Positions 16,255 through 25,250 of a stretch of 64,000 nt of DNA are shown here, one piece after another. Every line of letters starts with the position of its first letter. Positions within the stretch are counted from its first letter, which is position 1. A program made the translations under genes and the position numbers. The DNA is from Photobacterium sp. GJ3 (GTDB lineage: Bacteria > Pseudomonadota > Gammaproteobacteria > Enterobacterales > Vibrionaceae). The notes under the pieces were generated by a model. The model was given only the letters and a program-made list of their open reading frames with translations, did not search any database and had not been told where the DNA came from. Where the stretch lies: NCBI RefSeq assembly GCF_018199995.1, contig NZ_CP073579.1, positions 682,001 through 746,000 on the forward strand, in the 5' to 3' direction.

Positions 16255-17367
16255 TCAGGATTGTGACTTTTTCAACGCTGGGAATGCGTACATCTGGCGA
16301 ATAATGTCAGCGACACCCTCAGGTTGAGAGGCCAGTTTCGCGTTAAATCTATCTTTTTCATCCGCAGACACAGAATCATCAGCCACACCGGCAGCAATCA
16401 AGTTGGCCGGGAAAAGATGGTAAATATCCGTAATCTGACGATCAATTTCTTCAGACAATTCTTCTGGGGACTCAAACGGCTGGGTAATCACATCACCAAA
16501 ACTGACGTGGACTCTGCGTTTCTCGCCTACGATCCCTTGAACGATACTTTCAATGTCCTCGAACTCACCTTTTTCATACATGCCCGTGGTGCGTTTCGCA
16601 TCCAGCTCTTTGGCTTTCGCCAAATCACAGGGATCATTCTCGTAAGAAATCGCCACCGGCACAATATGCAGTTGGCTCATGAATTCTCCGAAAGACTGCT
16701 TCCGCTTCCGGCCTTCCATGTAAAACATTTTCAGCAATGCCGGATCTGTTTTATCGTTGCCATCTTTCGCACGTCCTTCTTTCTGAGCAATCCAGATTGA
16801 ATGGCCGGTTTCAATGGAATTTGCAATGTAGTCCGACAGCAAGCCGAGCGCTTTCATCATTTCACGAGGCGCTTTTACAGAACGTTTGACAATAAAGCTC
16901 TTGTTCAGGCGCATCAGCTCAGTCGCACAAGGCTTCTTCAGCAAATTGTCACCAATCGCGATACGAACTGTATTCATCCCATTGTGGTACAGACACCAGT
17001 TCACCATAGCCGGATCCATCGCAATATCACGATGGTTTGAAATGAACAGATAAGCCTGATTTGGGTCCAGTTTATCCAGACCAGAATGTGTGACACCGTC
17101 ACAGGAGTGTTCGATGGTCGCCGCCATATACTTCGCAACCTGTAACTGAACATCTTCAACCGTCTTGACACTTGACCATTTCCGGACAAGAAAACGCTGA
17201 ATCAGTGGACGCAACAGCCAACCAAACACGCCCGACAACTGCGGAAAACGGTAGTTCAGAATGGCGTTAATGAACTCATCATCATTGATCAATCGCTGAA
17301 TCGCCTCACTGACTTCATCATCATTGTACGGGCGAATGTCTTTATAAATATCGTTATTTGTTTGCAC
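16255..17367 (-). CDS. PlsC-like acyltransferase
   Basis: 370 residues, no signal peptide. Acyltransferase block I reads YLFISNHRDIAMDPAMVNW (an H-x5-D variant of the usual H-x4-D). Block II is near NKSFIVKRSVKAPREMM, and block III is IWIAQKEGRAKDGNDKTDP. This is the layout of 1-acyl-glycerol-3-phosphate acyltransferase relatives of larger size. It probably acylates a glycerophospholipid or related acceptor at the inner membrane, but the substrate is not evident. Convergent with the OmpA-like gene, 38 bases apart. Confidence 0.82.
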   Translation of the reverse strand: MQTNNDIYKDIRPYNDDEVSEAIQRLINDDEFINAILNYRFPQLSGVFGWLLRPLIQRFLVRKWSSVKTVEDVQLQVAKYMAATIEHSCDGVTHSGLDKLDPNQAYLFISNHRDIAMDPAMVNWCLYHNGMNTVRIAIGDNLLKKPCATELMRLNKSFIVKRSVKAPREMMKALGLLSDYIANSIETGHSIWIAQKEGRAKDGNDKTDPALLKMFYMEGRKRKQSFGEFMSQLHIVPVAISYENDPCDLAKAKELDAKRTTGMYEKGEFEDIESIVQGIVGEKRRVHVSFGDVITQPFESPEELSEEIDRQITDIYHLFPANLIAAGVADDSVSADEKDRFNAKLASQPEGVADIIRQMYAFPALKKSQS

Positions 17368-17559
17368 TATTTTGCTTCATCTAGTTTAAAACCGCGCTAT
17401 TCTACGCAGAATTGTTGGTTTACCCAATGATCAGCCACAAACACTCAGATGGTTGGAGGTCTGACCAATCGAAATCTCTCTCGCCTGCAGTCCGTCACTG
17501 GTTCTTGACCCGAAAGATAAAACCGAAGACTATGTGCAGGCTTTTATCAGAGGTACCCC

Positions 17560-18240
17560 ATGAATCAGGCTATTGAATATACACAGCACGAACCTTCTCA
17601 GCTGTTTGTCGGCGCTCGGAAAAAAAATGTCACAGCTTATCTGATCGCCATCCAACACGGTGTTGCACTGTTACGCCTCGGTAAACATGAATTTGCCCTC
17701 ACACAAGGCACTGGCTTCTGGCTTCCGTTTGATTGCCTGCATGCCCTGACTGTCCTGCCGGGGTGTCGCTACCACAGAATTGACTTCTCAGCCAGACTGA
17801 CACTGCCCTACCCGGAACAAGCCGGTTTTATCACCGTGAGCCCGCTTCTTCAGGCGTTGCTTGATGAGTTAAACCGACTCTCAACACTGCCTGTTCAAAG
17901 CAAGCATAGTTCTGAAAGCCACGTTTTGGCGGTCGTCGCAGATCAGTTGGCTGTTTTCAAGCCGTCGACACAGCAAATTTGCCCGGCATTAACACGCCAG
18001 CAGCAATCGTCACTCGCCGCATTGCTGGAAAGCACGCAGCCGTCCAGCAAGGATTCACTGTCTGCCATTGAGTCTGTACTGGGAATCAGTGTGAATGAAC
18101 TGGAAGCTTGTCTGTTGGTCCGGGAAGCCCTGAAACTTTCCCGCTCAGGCAGAAAAGCAGAGCAAATTGCCAAAACACTGCACTGCCAATTAGACCATCT
18201 TCAGGCGTTAGGCCAAACCCTGACAGGCAAGCATTTCTGA
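17560..18240 (+). CDS. AraC-like cupin regulator with degenerate C-terminus
   Basis: 226 residues. The N-terminal half (about 20-85) is like the sensor cupin of AraC regulators: YLIAIQHGVALLRLGKHEFA, then GTGFWLPFDCLHALTVLPGC. The C-terminal half (150-226) is helical and contains SAIESVLGISVNELEACLLV and RKAEQIAKTLHCQLDHLQAL, where the two AraC HTH motifs should be. They are only weakly recognisable and the FSRxFK-type signature is absent. It is divergent from the acyltransferase and ends in a strong terminator. Confidence 0.7.
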   Translation: MNQAIEYTQHEPSQLFVGARKKNVTAYLIAIQHGVALLRLGKHEFALTQGTGFWLPFDCLHALTVLPGCRYHRIDFSARLTLPYPEQAGFITVSPLLQALLDELNRLSTLPVQSKHSSESHVLAVVADQLAVFKPSTQQICPALTRQQQSSLAALLESTQPSSKDSLSAIESVLGISVNELEACLLVREALKLSRSGRKAEQIAKTLHCQLDHLQALGQTLTGKHF

Positions 18241-18259
18241 TTTTTTTGCTCCATATCGC

Positions 18260-18297
18260 GAAAGCCCCCGACTTTCTTACTGAACTCGGGGGCTTTC
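18260..18297. terminator. Bidirectional terminator
   Basis: Stem GAAAGCCCCCGA (18260-18271) with TCGGGGGCTTTC (18286-18297) and a 14-base loop, between the convergent genes ending at 18240 and 18313. Confidence 0.88.
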
Positions 18298-18312
18298 TGT
18301 CAAAAATGGTGT

Positions 18313-18855
18313 TTACTGTATCGGAATTTCAATCTGAAACATCACACCATCCTGCTCATCTTCATGCCACATGTAATCCAGACGATACTTCGCTGAAGCC
18401 CCATCATTTGCCCCCAAACCAACACTCATCAGAAGGCCATGTTTTCTGACCCACTCTTTAGCATCTTCAAAGGTCAGAATATCCAGATCTTCATACTTCT
18501 TCGGCATCCACAGCCCCAGGCCATAAAAAGCCGAGGACGAATTGTCTTTCAGCAACGGGTCACCGTTTTGTGCTTGCCAGTCATCCCAGAAGGACCGCTG
18601 AATCACCTCATGTTCAATGTCCCAACGCATGCGATCTGCACCAGCCATTCTTGCCTGCGTTGACGCAGCAGCACCTTTGCCTGCGTCCATCGGATGAACA
18701 CACGTCAGTAAATAGGCACCGCGCTCATCTTCGGGCATCGATTTTAACTGATTCTGACTGTAATAATGGCAAGGTAACGCATTTGCAGAAAACGAAAAAA
18801 ACAGTAGCCCTATATGCAATAGAGCGTCATGAAATTTCCGACGATAAGCGGCCAC
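18313..18855 (-). CDS. Exported protein of unknown function
   Basis: 180 residues starting MAAYRRKFHDALLHIGLLFF with a signal peptide probably cut after SANA (about residue 26). The mature part has two Cys (PCHYYSQNQ and LLTCVHPMD) that could form a disulfide, then a region rich in Trp, Asp and charged residues with FEDAKEWVRKHGLLMSVGLG. I do not recognise a domain. It is alone between terminators, so it is likely a single-gene unit. Confidence 0.7.
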   Translation of the reverse strand: MAAYRRKFHDALLHIGLLFFSFSANALPCHYYSQNQLKSMPEDERGAYLLTCVHPMDAGKGAAASTQARMAGADRMRWDIEHEVIQRSFWDDWQAQNGDPLLKDNSSSAFYGLGLWMPKKYEDLDILTFEDAKEWVRKHGLLMSVGLGANDGASAKYRLDYMWHEDEQDGVMFQIEIPIQ

Positions 18856-18932
18856 AAATCACCCTCAATATTGTTGTCTAACCCAGAATGTGAAGGCGAC
18901 AGAAAAAATAAATTGATTTATTTTTAACCAAA

Positions 18933-19454
18933 TTAATGCGCATAAAAACGCTCGCAGTGAATTATTTTAACGACACCTGGCGTTGTTAAGTGTGAAATTG
19001 GCCTATTTTTGACAATATTATCACGAATCGTTGTACTTCGAATCGGCACCGTTTCGGGACATGCCAATACCTGCCATTTCGCCAGGATTTCATTCGCCCG
19101 GTAAAACTTTGAAAAACTGAGAAAATTATCCGGGCCAATGACAAAAGTCAGCTCCACTTCAGGATCTATCTTTTGCAGCGTATTCAACACATCATAGGTT
19201 GTGACGGGTTGATCTTTTAAAGCAATCTCTTCTTCCAGACGGCTCAGCGATAAATTAGGTAAAGATAAATCAGAGATAAAAGCATGCACCATATTGCAAC
19301 GAGACTCATAATCGAGCATATTTTTACCCCACGCATGCGCATAACTGGGTAATAATAAAACCTGATCAAAATGCGATAATCGTTCCAAAATGGATTGGTG
19401 GCCTAAACTGGGCGGATTAAATGCACTGCCAAACACCGCAATCTTTTTTGCCAT
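18933..19454 (-). CDS. NadD-like nucleotidyltransferase
   Basis: 173 residues. It starts MAKKIAVFGSAFNPPSLGHQ, the (H/T)xGH-type nucleotidyltransferase loop, then QVLLLPSYAHAWGKNML and ELTFVIGPDNFLSFSKFYRA. The end carries VPIRSTTIRDNIVKNRPISH, equivalent to the ISSTxIR motif of NadD. The usual NadD is about 210 residues, so this is a shorter relative. It should adenylylate nicotinate (or a related) mononucleotide. It is divergent from nadE, 183 bases apart, which supports a role in NAD synthesis or salvage. I chose ATG 19454; the frame upstream is open but unlike the family. Confidence 0.87.
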   Translation of the reverse strand: MAKKIAVFGSAFNPPSLGHQSILERLSHFDQVLLLPSYAHAWGKNMLDYESRCNMVHAFISDLSLPNLSLSRLEEEIALKDQPVTTYDVLNTLQKIDPEVELTFVIGPDNFLSFSKFYRANEILAKWQVLACPETVPIRSTTIRDNIVKNRPISHLTTPGVVKIIHCERFYAH

Positions 19455-19637
19455 ATCTCGATTACCTCTTTTACCTCGGTGAATGAAAGAAAAAATACCA
19501 TTTTCTTCACGATTCATCATTGATCCAACGCTAGAGTTATCGCATGATTTCATCAAAGGGTTAATATAATTTTACGCTCTCACCACTTTTTTACACTGAC
19601 TGTTCAGAAAGTGGCCGAAGCGAAGAGGATTCATGTC

Positions 19638-20483
19638 ATGGAACAGCTTATCCGTGCAGAAATGCAGGTTCTACCGGTCATTGATGCCGAGTTTGAGGTT
19701 CAGCGCCGCGTTGCATTCATTCAACAGAAACTGAAGCAAGCCAGATGCAAGAACCTGGTCCTGGGGATTAGTGGCGGCGTCGACTCCACAACCTGCGGTC
19801 GTCTTGCGCAGCTCGCCATCAATGGTCTGAACGAAGAAACACAAAGCAAAGATTACCAGTTCATTGCGGTCCGCTTGCCTTATGGTGTTCAGCAAGATGA
19901 AGAAGAAGCGCAACTCGCCCTTCGTTTCATCCAGCCAACACATTCCGTTTCCGTCAATATCAAGCCAGGTGCAGACGGCACACATGCAGAAACACTGGAC
20001 GCTTTAGCCCATACTGCTCTGATTCCTGCAGACGACAGTAAAGTGGATTTCGTGAAAGGCAATGTCAAAGCACGGACACGAATGATTGCCCAGTACGAGA
20101 TCGCAGGGCTAGTCAACGGTTTGGTGTTAGGGACAGACCATTCCGCTGAAAATATCACAGGTTTCTATACCAAATGGGGAGATGGCGCTTGCGACCTCGC
20201 ACCACTCTTTGGCCTGAGCAAGCGCCAGGTTCGTCAGTTAGCGGATTATCTGGGCGCGCCAGAGTCACTGGTTCACAAGGTTCCGACGGCGGACCTGGAA
20301 TGTCTGACGCCACAGAAAACAGACGAAGAAGCCTTACAGCTGACTTACGACGAGATCGATGATTTTCTTGAAGGGAAGCCGGTCAGTGACCATGTGACAG
20401 AAAAACTGATTGGGATTTATCAGGCGACACAACACAAGCGTCGTCCAATCCCAACGATTTACGATGAAGATCTGTCACACTGA
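19638..20483 (+). CDS. nadE: NH3-dependent NAD synthetase
   Basis: 281 residues. It contains the PP-loop [20 protein letters not shown] (residues about 40-60), [40 protein letters not shown] and the C-terminal [11 protein letters not shown]. It amidates nicotinate adenine dinucleotide to NAD using ammonia, and it lacks the glutaminase domain. I chose ATG 19638 ([13 protein letters not shown]), which matches E. coli NadE and has AGAGGA upstream, over GTG 19611. It ends in a terminator shared with yoaH. Confidence 0.97.
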   Translation: MEQLIRAEMQVLPVIDAEFEVQRRVAFIQQKLKQARCKNLVLGISGGVDSTTCGRLAQLAINGLNEETQSKDYQFIAVRLPYGVQQDEEEAQLALRFIQPTHSVSVNIKPGADGTHAETLDALAHTALIPADDSKVDFVKGNVKARTRMIAQYEIAGLVNGLVLGTDHSAENITGFYTKWGDGACDLAPLFGLSKRQVRQLADYLGAPESLVHKVPTADLECLTPQKTDEEALQLTYDEIDDFLEGKPVSDHVTEKLIGIYQATQHKRRPIPTIYDEDLSH

Positions 20484-20515
20484 CCGTTAGCAGTGCCAAT
20501 AAACACCAAGATCAA

Positions 20516-20541
20516 AAAGGGCTTGTATTCAAGCCCTTTCT
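20516..20541. terminator. Bidirectional terminator nadE/yoaH
   Basis: Stem AAAGGGCTTG / CAAGCCCTTT with loop TATT; A-rich on the left and T-rich on the right. It lies between the nadE stop and the convergent small gene. Confidence 0.88.
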
Positions 20542-20545
20542 TTGA

Positions 20546-20707
20546 TCATTCAGCGTCTTTGTCGCCACTCTTTTCCTGACGAATCTGTTCTGCAATCACC
20601 CGGATTGCTTCACCGCTGCTGATGCCCTGTGCCATCAGCTCATGAATTCGTTCTGCCGCTTTTTGCTGTTCTTCGTGGGTCAGAGAAATAGATGAGTCAC
20701 CAAACAT
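20546..20707 (-). CDS. YoaH family (UPF0181) small protein
   Basis: A 53-residue protein read on the minus strand: [20 protein letters not shown], then [20 protein letters not shown], then a charged tail. The central [19 protein letters not shown] and SSGEAI blocks match the UPF0181/YoaH family, whose function is unknown. A CAGGAG site lies just upstream of the ATG. It is convergent with nadE across a shared terminator. Confidence 0.9.
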   Translation of the reverse strand: MFGDSSISLTHEEQQKAAERIHELMAQGISSGEAIRVIAEQIRQEKSGDKDAE

Positions 20708-20787
20708 TACGGCTCCTGTCGCTCACATTGAAAGGAGCGACATTCTATCGACTCTGGCAGAGACTGTCATCGACAATCTGTGTCCTG

Positions 20788-21984
20788 CTAGCCAGGATTT
20801 CCGTCCGGACGGGCCCGGGTTAAGACACGCCAGAAACAAAGCACGAATATTCCATAAGCCACAGCCCATAAAATCGCGGAAAGAACAAAGGCATGTATCA
20901 TCATGCCAGGCATGAAGATAATCACGATCGTTCTGAAACACATCGCGATGATCAGCGTGAAAAATGCAACGCGGATCATCAACCCGGTCTGGAGTTTTCG
21001 TCCCGTATGCCCCAGAGACACCCGGACAATCATCGCCAGAATCATGCCGCCGATACCGCCAACGGTCAAAACATGTAAGGCAACACTATCACTGGCATGT
21101 TGCGGCTCAACTGATGACAGCCCTATCAGAAAAAGTCCGAGAATCGTGCTGTAATACGCGAAGTGAAGCAACCAGAGCAAGGGCTCTTTGTAAGTCTGAA
21201 GCGTGCGCCAACGAATCACCCGCGGTATCTGTGCAATGGCAGCCACCATGCAGATCCAGCCAAACCATGCAGGCGGTACCACAGACTGGCCAACAAGACC
21301 TGCAATGAGCGCTCCCCAGGCCGGGATTAATGCCAGAAGTTCACGCCAGGGAACACGTGATATCGGTTCTGTCTGTGTTCCTCTTGCGGTAAAAAACGGA
21401 ATGACCCGCCCACCCATAACAATCATGATCACAGCGATCAGCAGTGTTAACTGTCGCGAAACCACGCTGAATTCTGTGGAACTCCAACCCAAAACTGCAA
21501 AATGCATCATGAGATTCAGGGCAATCAACAAGGCCAGCAGAGGGACGAAAAAGAGGTTCCGCCATTGCTTTTGCTTCAGAATCGGAACGGCCAAAAACAC
21601 GATCGCCAGCACGATCCAAAGTTGGTCGGCAATCATCCAGAGCCAATGTGGATGAGACAGCAGCAGCATCACTCTCGCAATCAACCAGCAGCTGAAAACA
21701 GACGCCAGTTTCCACCCATTCACCCCGGGGATCCCCGTCCAGTTTTGAACGGCCGTCAGCAGAAACCCAACAATAATTGCGCCGGTAAATCCGATCAGCA
21801 TTTCATGGGCATGCCACCACACCGGATTCCCATAGAGGGGGACGAATGTCTTGCCCAACCAGAATGCAGCCCACACCACCATCGCAAGGACAGAAAAGAG
21901 ACTGGCAGAAAGGAAAAATGGTCGAAAGGCTAACCGAAAGAATGGCGGGACCCGAAGGGCCGCAGTTTTGTCGATGATTTGCAT
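20788..21984 (-). CDS. nnrS: NnrS family membrane protein
   Basis: About 398 residues with roughly 12 membrane segments. Family features are PPFFRLAFRPFFLSASLFSV at the N-terminus, WWHAHEMLIGFTGAIIVGFL then TAVQNWTG, GGRVIPFFTARG, and VGGIGGMILAMIVRVSLGHT. NnrS proteins are haem- and copper-containing membrane proteins that relieve nitric oxide stress, as shown in V. cholerae and Rhodobacter. I chose ATG 21984 (MQIIDKTAALRVPPFF) by family length; in-frame ATGs also exist at 22017 and 22053. It lies downstream of vxrC, beyond a terminator, so it probably has its own promoter. Confidence 0.92.
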   Translation of the reverse strand: MQIIDKTAALRVPPFFRLAFRPFFLSASLFSVLAMVVWAAFWLGKTFVPLYGNPVWWHAHEMLIGFTGAIIVGFLLTAVQNWTGIPGVNGWKLASVFSCWLIARVMLLLSHPHWLWMIADQLWIVLAIVFLAVPILKQKQWRNLFFVPLLALLIALNLMMHFAVLGWSSTEFSVVSRQLTLLIAVIMIVMGGRVIPFFTARGTQTEPISRVPWRELLALIPAWGALIAGLVGQSVVPPAWFGWICMVAAIAQIPRVIRWRTLQTYKEPLLWLLHFAYYSTILGLFLIGLSSVEPQHASDSVALHVLTVGGIGGMILAMIVRVSLGHTGRKLQTGLMIRVAFFTLIIAMCFRTIVIIFMPGMMIHAFVLSAILWAVAYGIFVLCFWRVLTRARPDGNPG

Positions 21985-22058
21985 AAAGCCACACTGACTT
22001 AGATGTGAAATCATCATGATAGGAAAACAATGCTTCGCGGGTTTTGATATCAAACAAA

Positions 22059-22082
22059 AATCAGGACAATATTGTCCTGATT
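22059..22082 (-). terminator. Terminator of the vxr operon (perfect 24-bp palindrome)
   Basis: AATCAGGACAAT / ATTGTCCTGATT is an exact palindrome starting 25 bases beyond the vxrC stop. Read on the minus strand it is followed by TTTTTG, so it fits a terminator, but a protein-binding palindrome upstream of nnrS is possible too. Confidence 0.65.
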
Positions 22083-22106
22083 CTTCATCAAAAGAGCTGT
22101 GTCGCG

Positions 22107-22970
22107 CTAATAATCAGGGTAATCCACGGGACGAGTGATCCGCTGAATATCCAAGATCGAGATGTCGCCTTGCCAACGACTTTCAACCAGACCGACGCTG
22201 AGCCAGTAACGGCCATCAGGCACATCAATAGAAGGAAGGCTTGTCGGCAGTTTGCCATCGACATCCTGCGTCCAGATCGGCGTCCAGGTGGTATCGTTCA
22301 GATCAAACAAACTCATCGACAATACGGGCGAAGGGCAGGCTGTATTCGGTAAAACCTCGCGTTCTATCCGCCAATTTTTACTGTCTTTCCAGCCAATTTT
22401 CTGTTTCGGATCCGGTTTGGTCAGAATCACCCAGGAACTCCAGCTTTTCTCCTGATCGGCAGAAATTTTCAACTGATACAGACCAGCCGCTAAAGGTTCA
22501 TCCAGACGGCGCGATTCAGAAACAAACATCCCGTTGTCAGACATAACAGGGGCCGGCAGATTGAAACCGCTATCCGGCCAGCGGGTGAACTCAATATTCA
22601 CCTGCTTTTCCTGCGTCATCCCTGTCACAGACAGCCGAAGCAATACCTGATTCAGGTTCTGAATGACTTCCCGGCGAATCGCAACCTTTGACAACCATTC
22701 AGGCAGGCTCCGTTGCTTGAGGCTGAACCCGCAGTCTTCCGTAATCGCGAGTTCCAGCAGCTCATTCAAATTCGCTTGTTGTTCATCTGTCGCACCTTGC
22801 TGCCAGGCTTGAACCATAGTTTCAAAACTGGCGGTTGTATTCCCTTCCAGCAGCCGTTGATGAGCAACCGTATATAAGTCTTTGCCCACGAACCACTTTG
22901 CAGCGGCCTGTGGGGTCATCAACATCCAGGCGACAGCACCGACAACGGAGGAATACCACAACGACTTCAT
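22107..22970 (-). CDS. vxrC: VxrC-like DUF2861 exported protein
   Basis: 287 residues. It begins MKSLWYSSVVGAVAWMLMTP then QAAAKWF, a Sec signal cut near residue 24. The mature protein starts with a helical part (LYTVAHQRLLEGNTTASFET) with one Cys (EDCGFSLKQRSLPEWL) and continues as beta-rich sequence (QVLLRLSVTGMTQEKQVNIE; DGRYWLSVGLVESRWQGDIS). This matches the DUF2861 family found beside VxrB in vibrios. It overlaps vxrB by 4 bases, so it is part of the same operon. The periplasmic role is not established; a link to cell-wall stress sensing is inference from context. Confidence 0.82.
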   Translation of the reverse strand: MKSLWYSSVVGAVAWMLMTPQAAAKWFVGKDLYTVAHQRLLEGNTTASFETMVQAWQQGATDEQQANLNELLELAITEDCGFSLKQRSLPEWLSKVAIRREVIQNLNQVLLRLSVTGMTQEKQVNIEFTRWPDSGFNLPAPVMSDNGMFVSESRRLDEPLAAGLYQLKISADQEKSWSSWVILTKPDPKQKIGWKDSKNWRIEREVLPNTACPSPVLSMSLFDLNDTTWTPIWTQDVDGKLPTSLPSIDVPDGRYWLSVGLVESRWQGDISILDIQRITRPVDYPDY

Positions 22971-23635
22971 TCTTGCGGCGCTTTCATCCGGTAGCCCACG
23001 CCACGGAGCGTTTCGATTTCAATGCCCGGCAGTTTCTGACGTAACTGCAGAATATGCGTATCCACCGTCCGGGTCGTCGGGTAATGGTTATAGCCCCAGA
23101 CCTGGTCCAGCAGCTCATCACGGGTAAACACACGTCCTGAGTTTTTGGCCAGGAAGACGAGCAATTCAAACTCAGTTCTAGTGAGCGTGACGGACTCTCC
23201 CTTTTGCTTTACTTCACGGCTTTCAAGGTTGATCAGTGTTTCACCAATCGAAATGATGTTTGCATTTTGCGGTTCAGACTCACCATTGCGCAAATGTACG
23301 CGGATACGCGCGAGCAGTTCTTCTTCCGCAAATGGTTTGGTCAGGTAGTCTTTCGCACCTGAGTCCAATCCAATCACCTTGTCATTCACAGAAACCATCG
23401 CAGTCAGCAAAATCACAGGAACCGATTTCAGCTTGAGCCAGTTGTCCAGATAAGTCAGCGAGTCACCCTCGGGAAGCTGGCGATCCAAAACAACAAGATC
23501 AGCATTTGGCCAGAGTGGCGCGACATTGGTTGCACAGTCAGCGTACAGACATTCGTAGCCTGCTTCTTTCAAACATTCGAGCAAACCATCAGCAAGGTTG
23601 CGGTCATCTTCAACCAGTAGCAGAGTTTGATTCAC
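22967..23635 (-). CDS. vxrB: VxrB (WigR) OmpR-type response regulator
   Basis: 222 residues. The receiver domain has the acidic pair in LLLVEDDRN, the phosphoacceptor Asp in LVVLDRQLPEGDSL (about residue 50), Thr in VILLTAMV and Lys in YLTKPFAEEELL. The C-terminal winged helix reads LTRTEFELLVFLAKNSGRVF and YNHYPTTRTVDTHILQLRQK. In V. cholerae VxrB activates type VI secretion, biofilm and cell-wall repair genes. GTG 23635 starts inside the vxrA end (26-base overlap), which ties their translation together. Symbol assigned by neighbourhood and domain content. Confidence 0.9.
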   Translation of the reverse strand: MNQTLLLVEDDRNLADGLLECLKEAGYECLYADCATNVAPLWPNADLVVLDRQLPEGDSLTYLDNWLKLKSVPVILLTAMVSVNDKVIGLDSGAKDYLTKPFAEEELLARIRVHLRNGESEPQNANIISIGETLINLESREVKQKGESVTLTRTEFELLVFLAKNSGRVFTRDELLDQVWGYNHYPTTRTVDTHILQLRQKLPGIEIETLRGVGYRMKAPQE

Positions 23636-25049
23636 ACGGTATCTCCAAAATAAAAGTGGTTGGCGGACCTATCAATTTCATCCGCCCACCCATTCGACGG
23701 ATCATCGATTCAACGATTGTCAGTCCTAATCCGAGTCCCTTTTCACTGACGAAAGGTTTCCTCAGTCGAGCCCAATCTTTACTACCTAAATTTCCCTGGT
23801 CCTTCACGGTGACAATCAGTTTTCCATCATTGAACGATGAAGTTAATTCAATCGGTGCTTTGCCGTATTTATGAGCGTTGGACAGCAGGTTATCAATACA
23901 GGTTCCAAGCCAGTACATGTTCACATTGACCACACGATCTTCAGGGAGTGTCAATGAAACATCATAGGGCTCAGCGATAAACTCAATCCATTCATTATAG
24001 GATTCAACCTCTTGGATACTGAGTTCCTGATGATTCGCCTGTAAATAATCCTTACTCGCTTCTGCCAGTTGTCTCAGGCGTCGGGAATCTTCCGTGAGTC
24101 GTCTGAACTCATCATATAGGGTTTCTGGCAAAGCATCAAAGTGACGACGAAATCCTTCGACCGTCATGCTCAAGCTCGCGATTGGTGTGCGAAGCTCATG
24201 CGTCAGAATTTGTAAAACCAGCATTCGTTCCTGCATCGCGCGGCGGCGGATCCGCCAGCGATACATCACCCAGCCCATCAGCAACCCGATATTCACCACC
24301 AACAAGCCTGCCAGCAGGTAAGTTGTCAGATGAGATTTATCTTCTTCTTGCCAGCAAATATTACCACTTTTCACCAGACAAAATTCTGTCGCAATCAAAC
24401 GTGTAAAGTGTAAATCATGTTGAGCAAGCGCCTGAGCCCAGGTCGGCTGATCATAAATAAAGTATTCGTTGCCATTGCGAACCCAGAGCTCCCCGTTCGA
24501 AATGAACGCCTCTGCGCCTGCAATGAATACCCGGATTTCCTCACTGCTCATTCGCTGTAAGCGCCCAAGCACAGTATCTGTTGCTGCCAGCTCCCTTTCC
24601 TGAATATGCAGATAATTGGACAACTCATTCTTCCGGTTTGGAAACTTCTCCAGATACCGGGCCGCATAACTCCCACCGCCCGGATGAATATAACCGGAAC
24701 GCACAAACCAACCTCTTGGCAACACAGTGCTGTTACACATTGCCCGCGTAAAAACAACGGGATGTGTCACCAGCGGACTCACTGGCCAGGGCCCCTTACA
24801 GGTCTCAGCATTCTGATACAAACGGCGCAAAGCAGCCAAAGGATATTTCGCCGACTGCGGCAAAAGACTGGAAGGTAGTAAGAGTGGTGTTGGATACCGG
24901 CTTTGTAGTTGTCGGAAATCGTACGTGGCTAATGGTTGGCTGGAAAGCAGTTCCGCCCGGGCAGCTGCCATACGATCAGGCAAGCTGTCCGACTCCGCAT
25001 GGAGGCAGCCAGAAAACAAAAGAGAAATCATCAGCACATACTTTTTCAT
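23610..25049 (-). CDS. vxrA: VxrA (WigK) sensor histidine kinase
   Basis: 479 residues. It has a signal-like N-terminus (MKKYVLMISLLFSGCLHAES) and a periplasmic sensor of about 240 residues with Cys pairs, of the DUF3404 kind. One membrane helix follows (TTYLLAGLLVVNIGLLMGWV, about 262-281), then HisKA with H-box LQILTHELRTPIASLSMTVE, and HATPase with N-box DNLLSNAHKYGK and G-box KGLGLGLTIVESMIRRMGG. In V. cholerae this kinase responds to cell-wall damage such as beta-lactams. Start at ATG 25049. The gene follows pntB on the same strand but a terminator separates them. Confidence 0.9.
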   Translation of the reverse strand: MKKYVLMISLLFSGCLHAESDSLPDRMAAARAELLSSQPLATYDFRQLQSRYPTPLLLPSSLLPQSAKYPLAALRRLYQNAETCKGPWPVSPLVTHPVVFTRAMCNSTVLPRGWFVRSGYIHPGGGSYAARYLEKFPNRKNELSNYLHIQERELAATDTVLGRLQRMSSEEIRVFIAGAEAFISNGELWVRNGNEYFIYDQPTWAQALAQHDLHFTRLIATEFCLVKSGNICWQEEDKSHLTTYLLAGLLVVNIGLLMGWVMYRWRIRRRAMQERMLVLQILTHELRTPIASLSMTVEGFRRHFDALPETLYDEFRRLTEDSRRLRQLAEASKDYLQANHQELSIQEVESYNEWIEFIAEPYDVSLTLPEDRVVNVNMYWLGTCIDNLLSNAHKYGKAPIELTSSFNDGKLIVTVKDQGNLGSKDWARLRKPFVSEKGLGLGLTIVESMIRRMGGRMKLIGPPTTFILEIPCESNSATG

Positions 25050-25201
25050 AGCGCGAAAGTTTACCACCGAGCGGTTCAGGTTTGTCAGAAAATTGTCATG
25101 AGATCAGCTAACTATAAGATCAGAACCCCTGAACGTCATTTCCTGTTGTCGTTTTCCTGCCGGGCTGCACGAATCCTCACCATTTTCAGACAAACCATAA
25201 A

Positions 25202-25229
25202 GAAGCGCCGCTCATTCGAGCGGCGCTTC
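25202..25229 (-). terminator. Terminator of pntAB
   Basis: 12-bp stem GAAGCGCCGCTC / GAGCGGCGCTTC with loop ATTC, 22 bases after the pntB stop on the minus strand, followed by TTTATGG. Confidence 0.9.
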
Positions 25230-25250
25230 ATCACAACACAATTGAGGAAA

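Noticed and set aside
21203-21655. Plus-strand ORFs opposite nnrS
   Set aside because: They are shadows of the nnrS reading frame with no ribosome site and odd composition.
22041-22055. TTGATATCAA as an Fnr box for nnrS
   Set aside because: Fnr needs TTGAT-N4-ATCAA; here the half-sites touch with no spacer.
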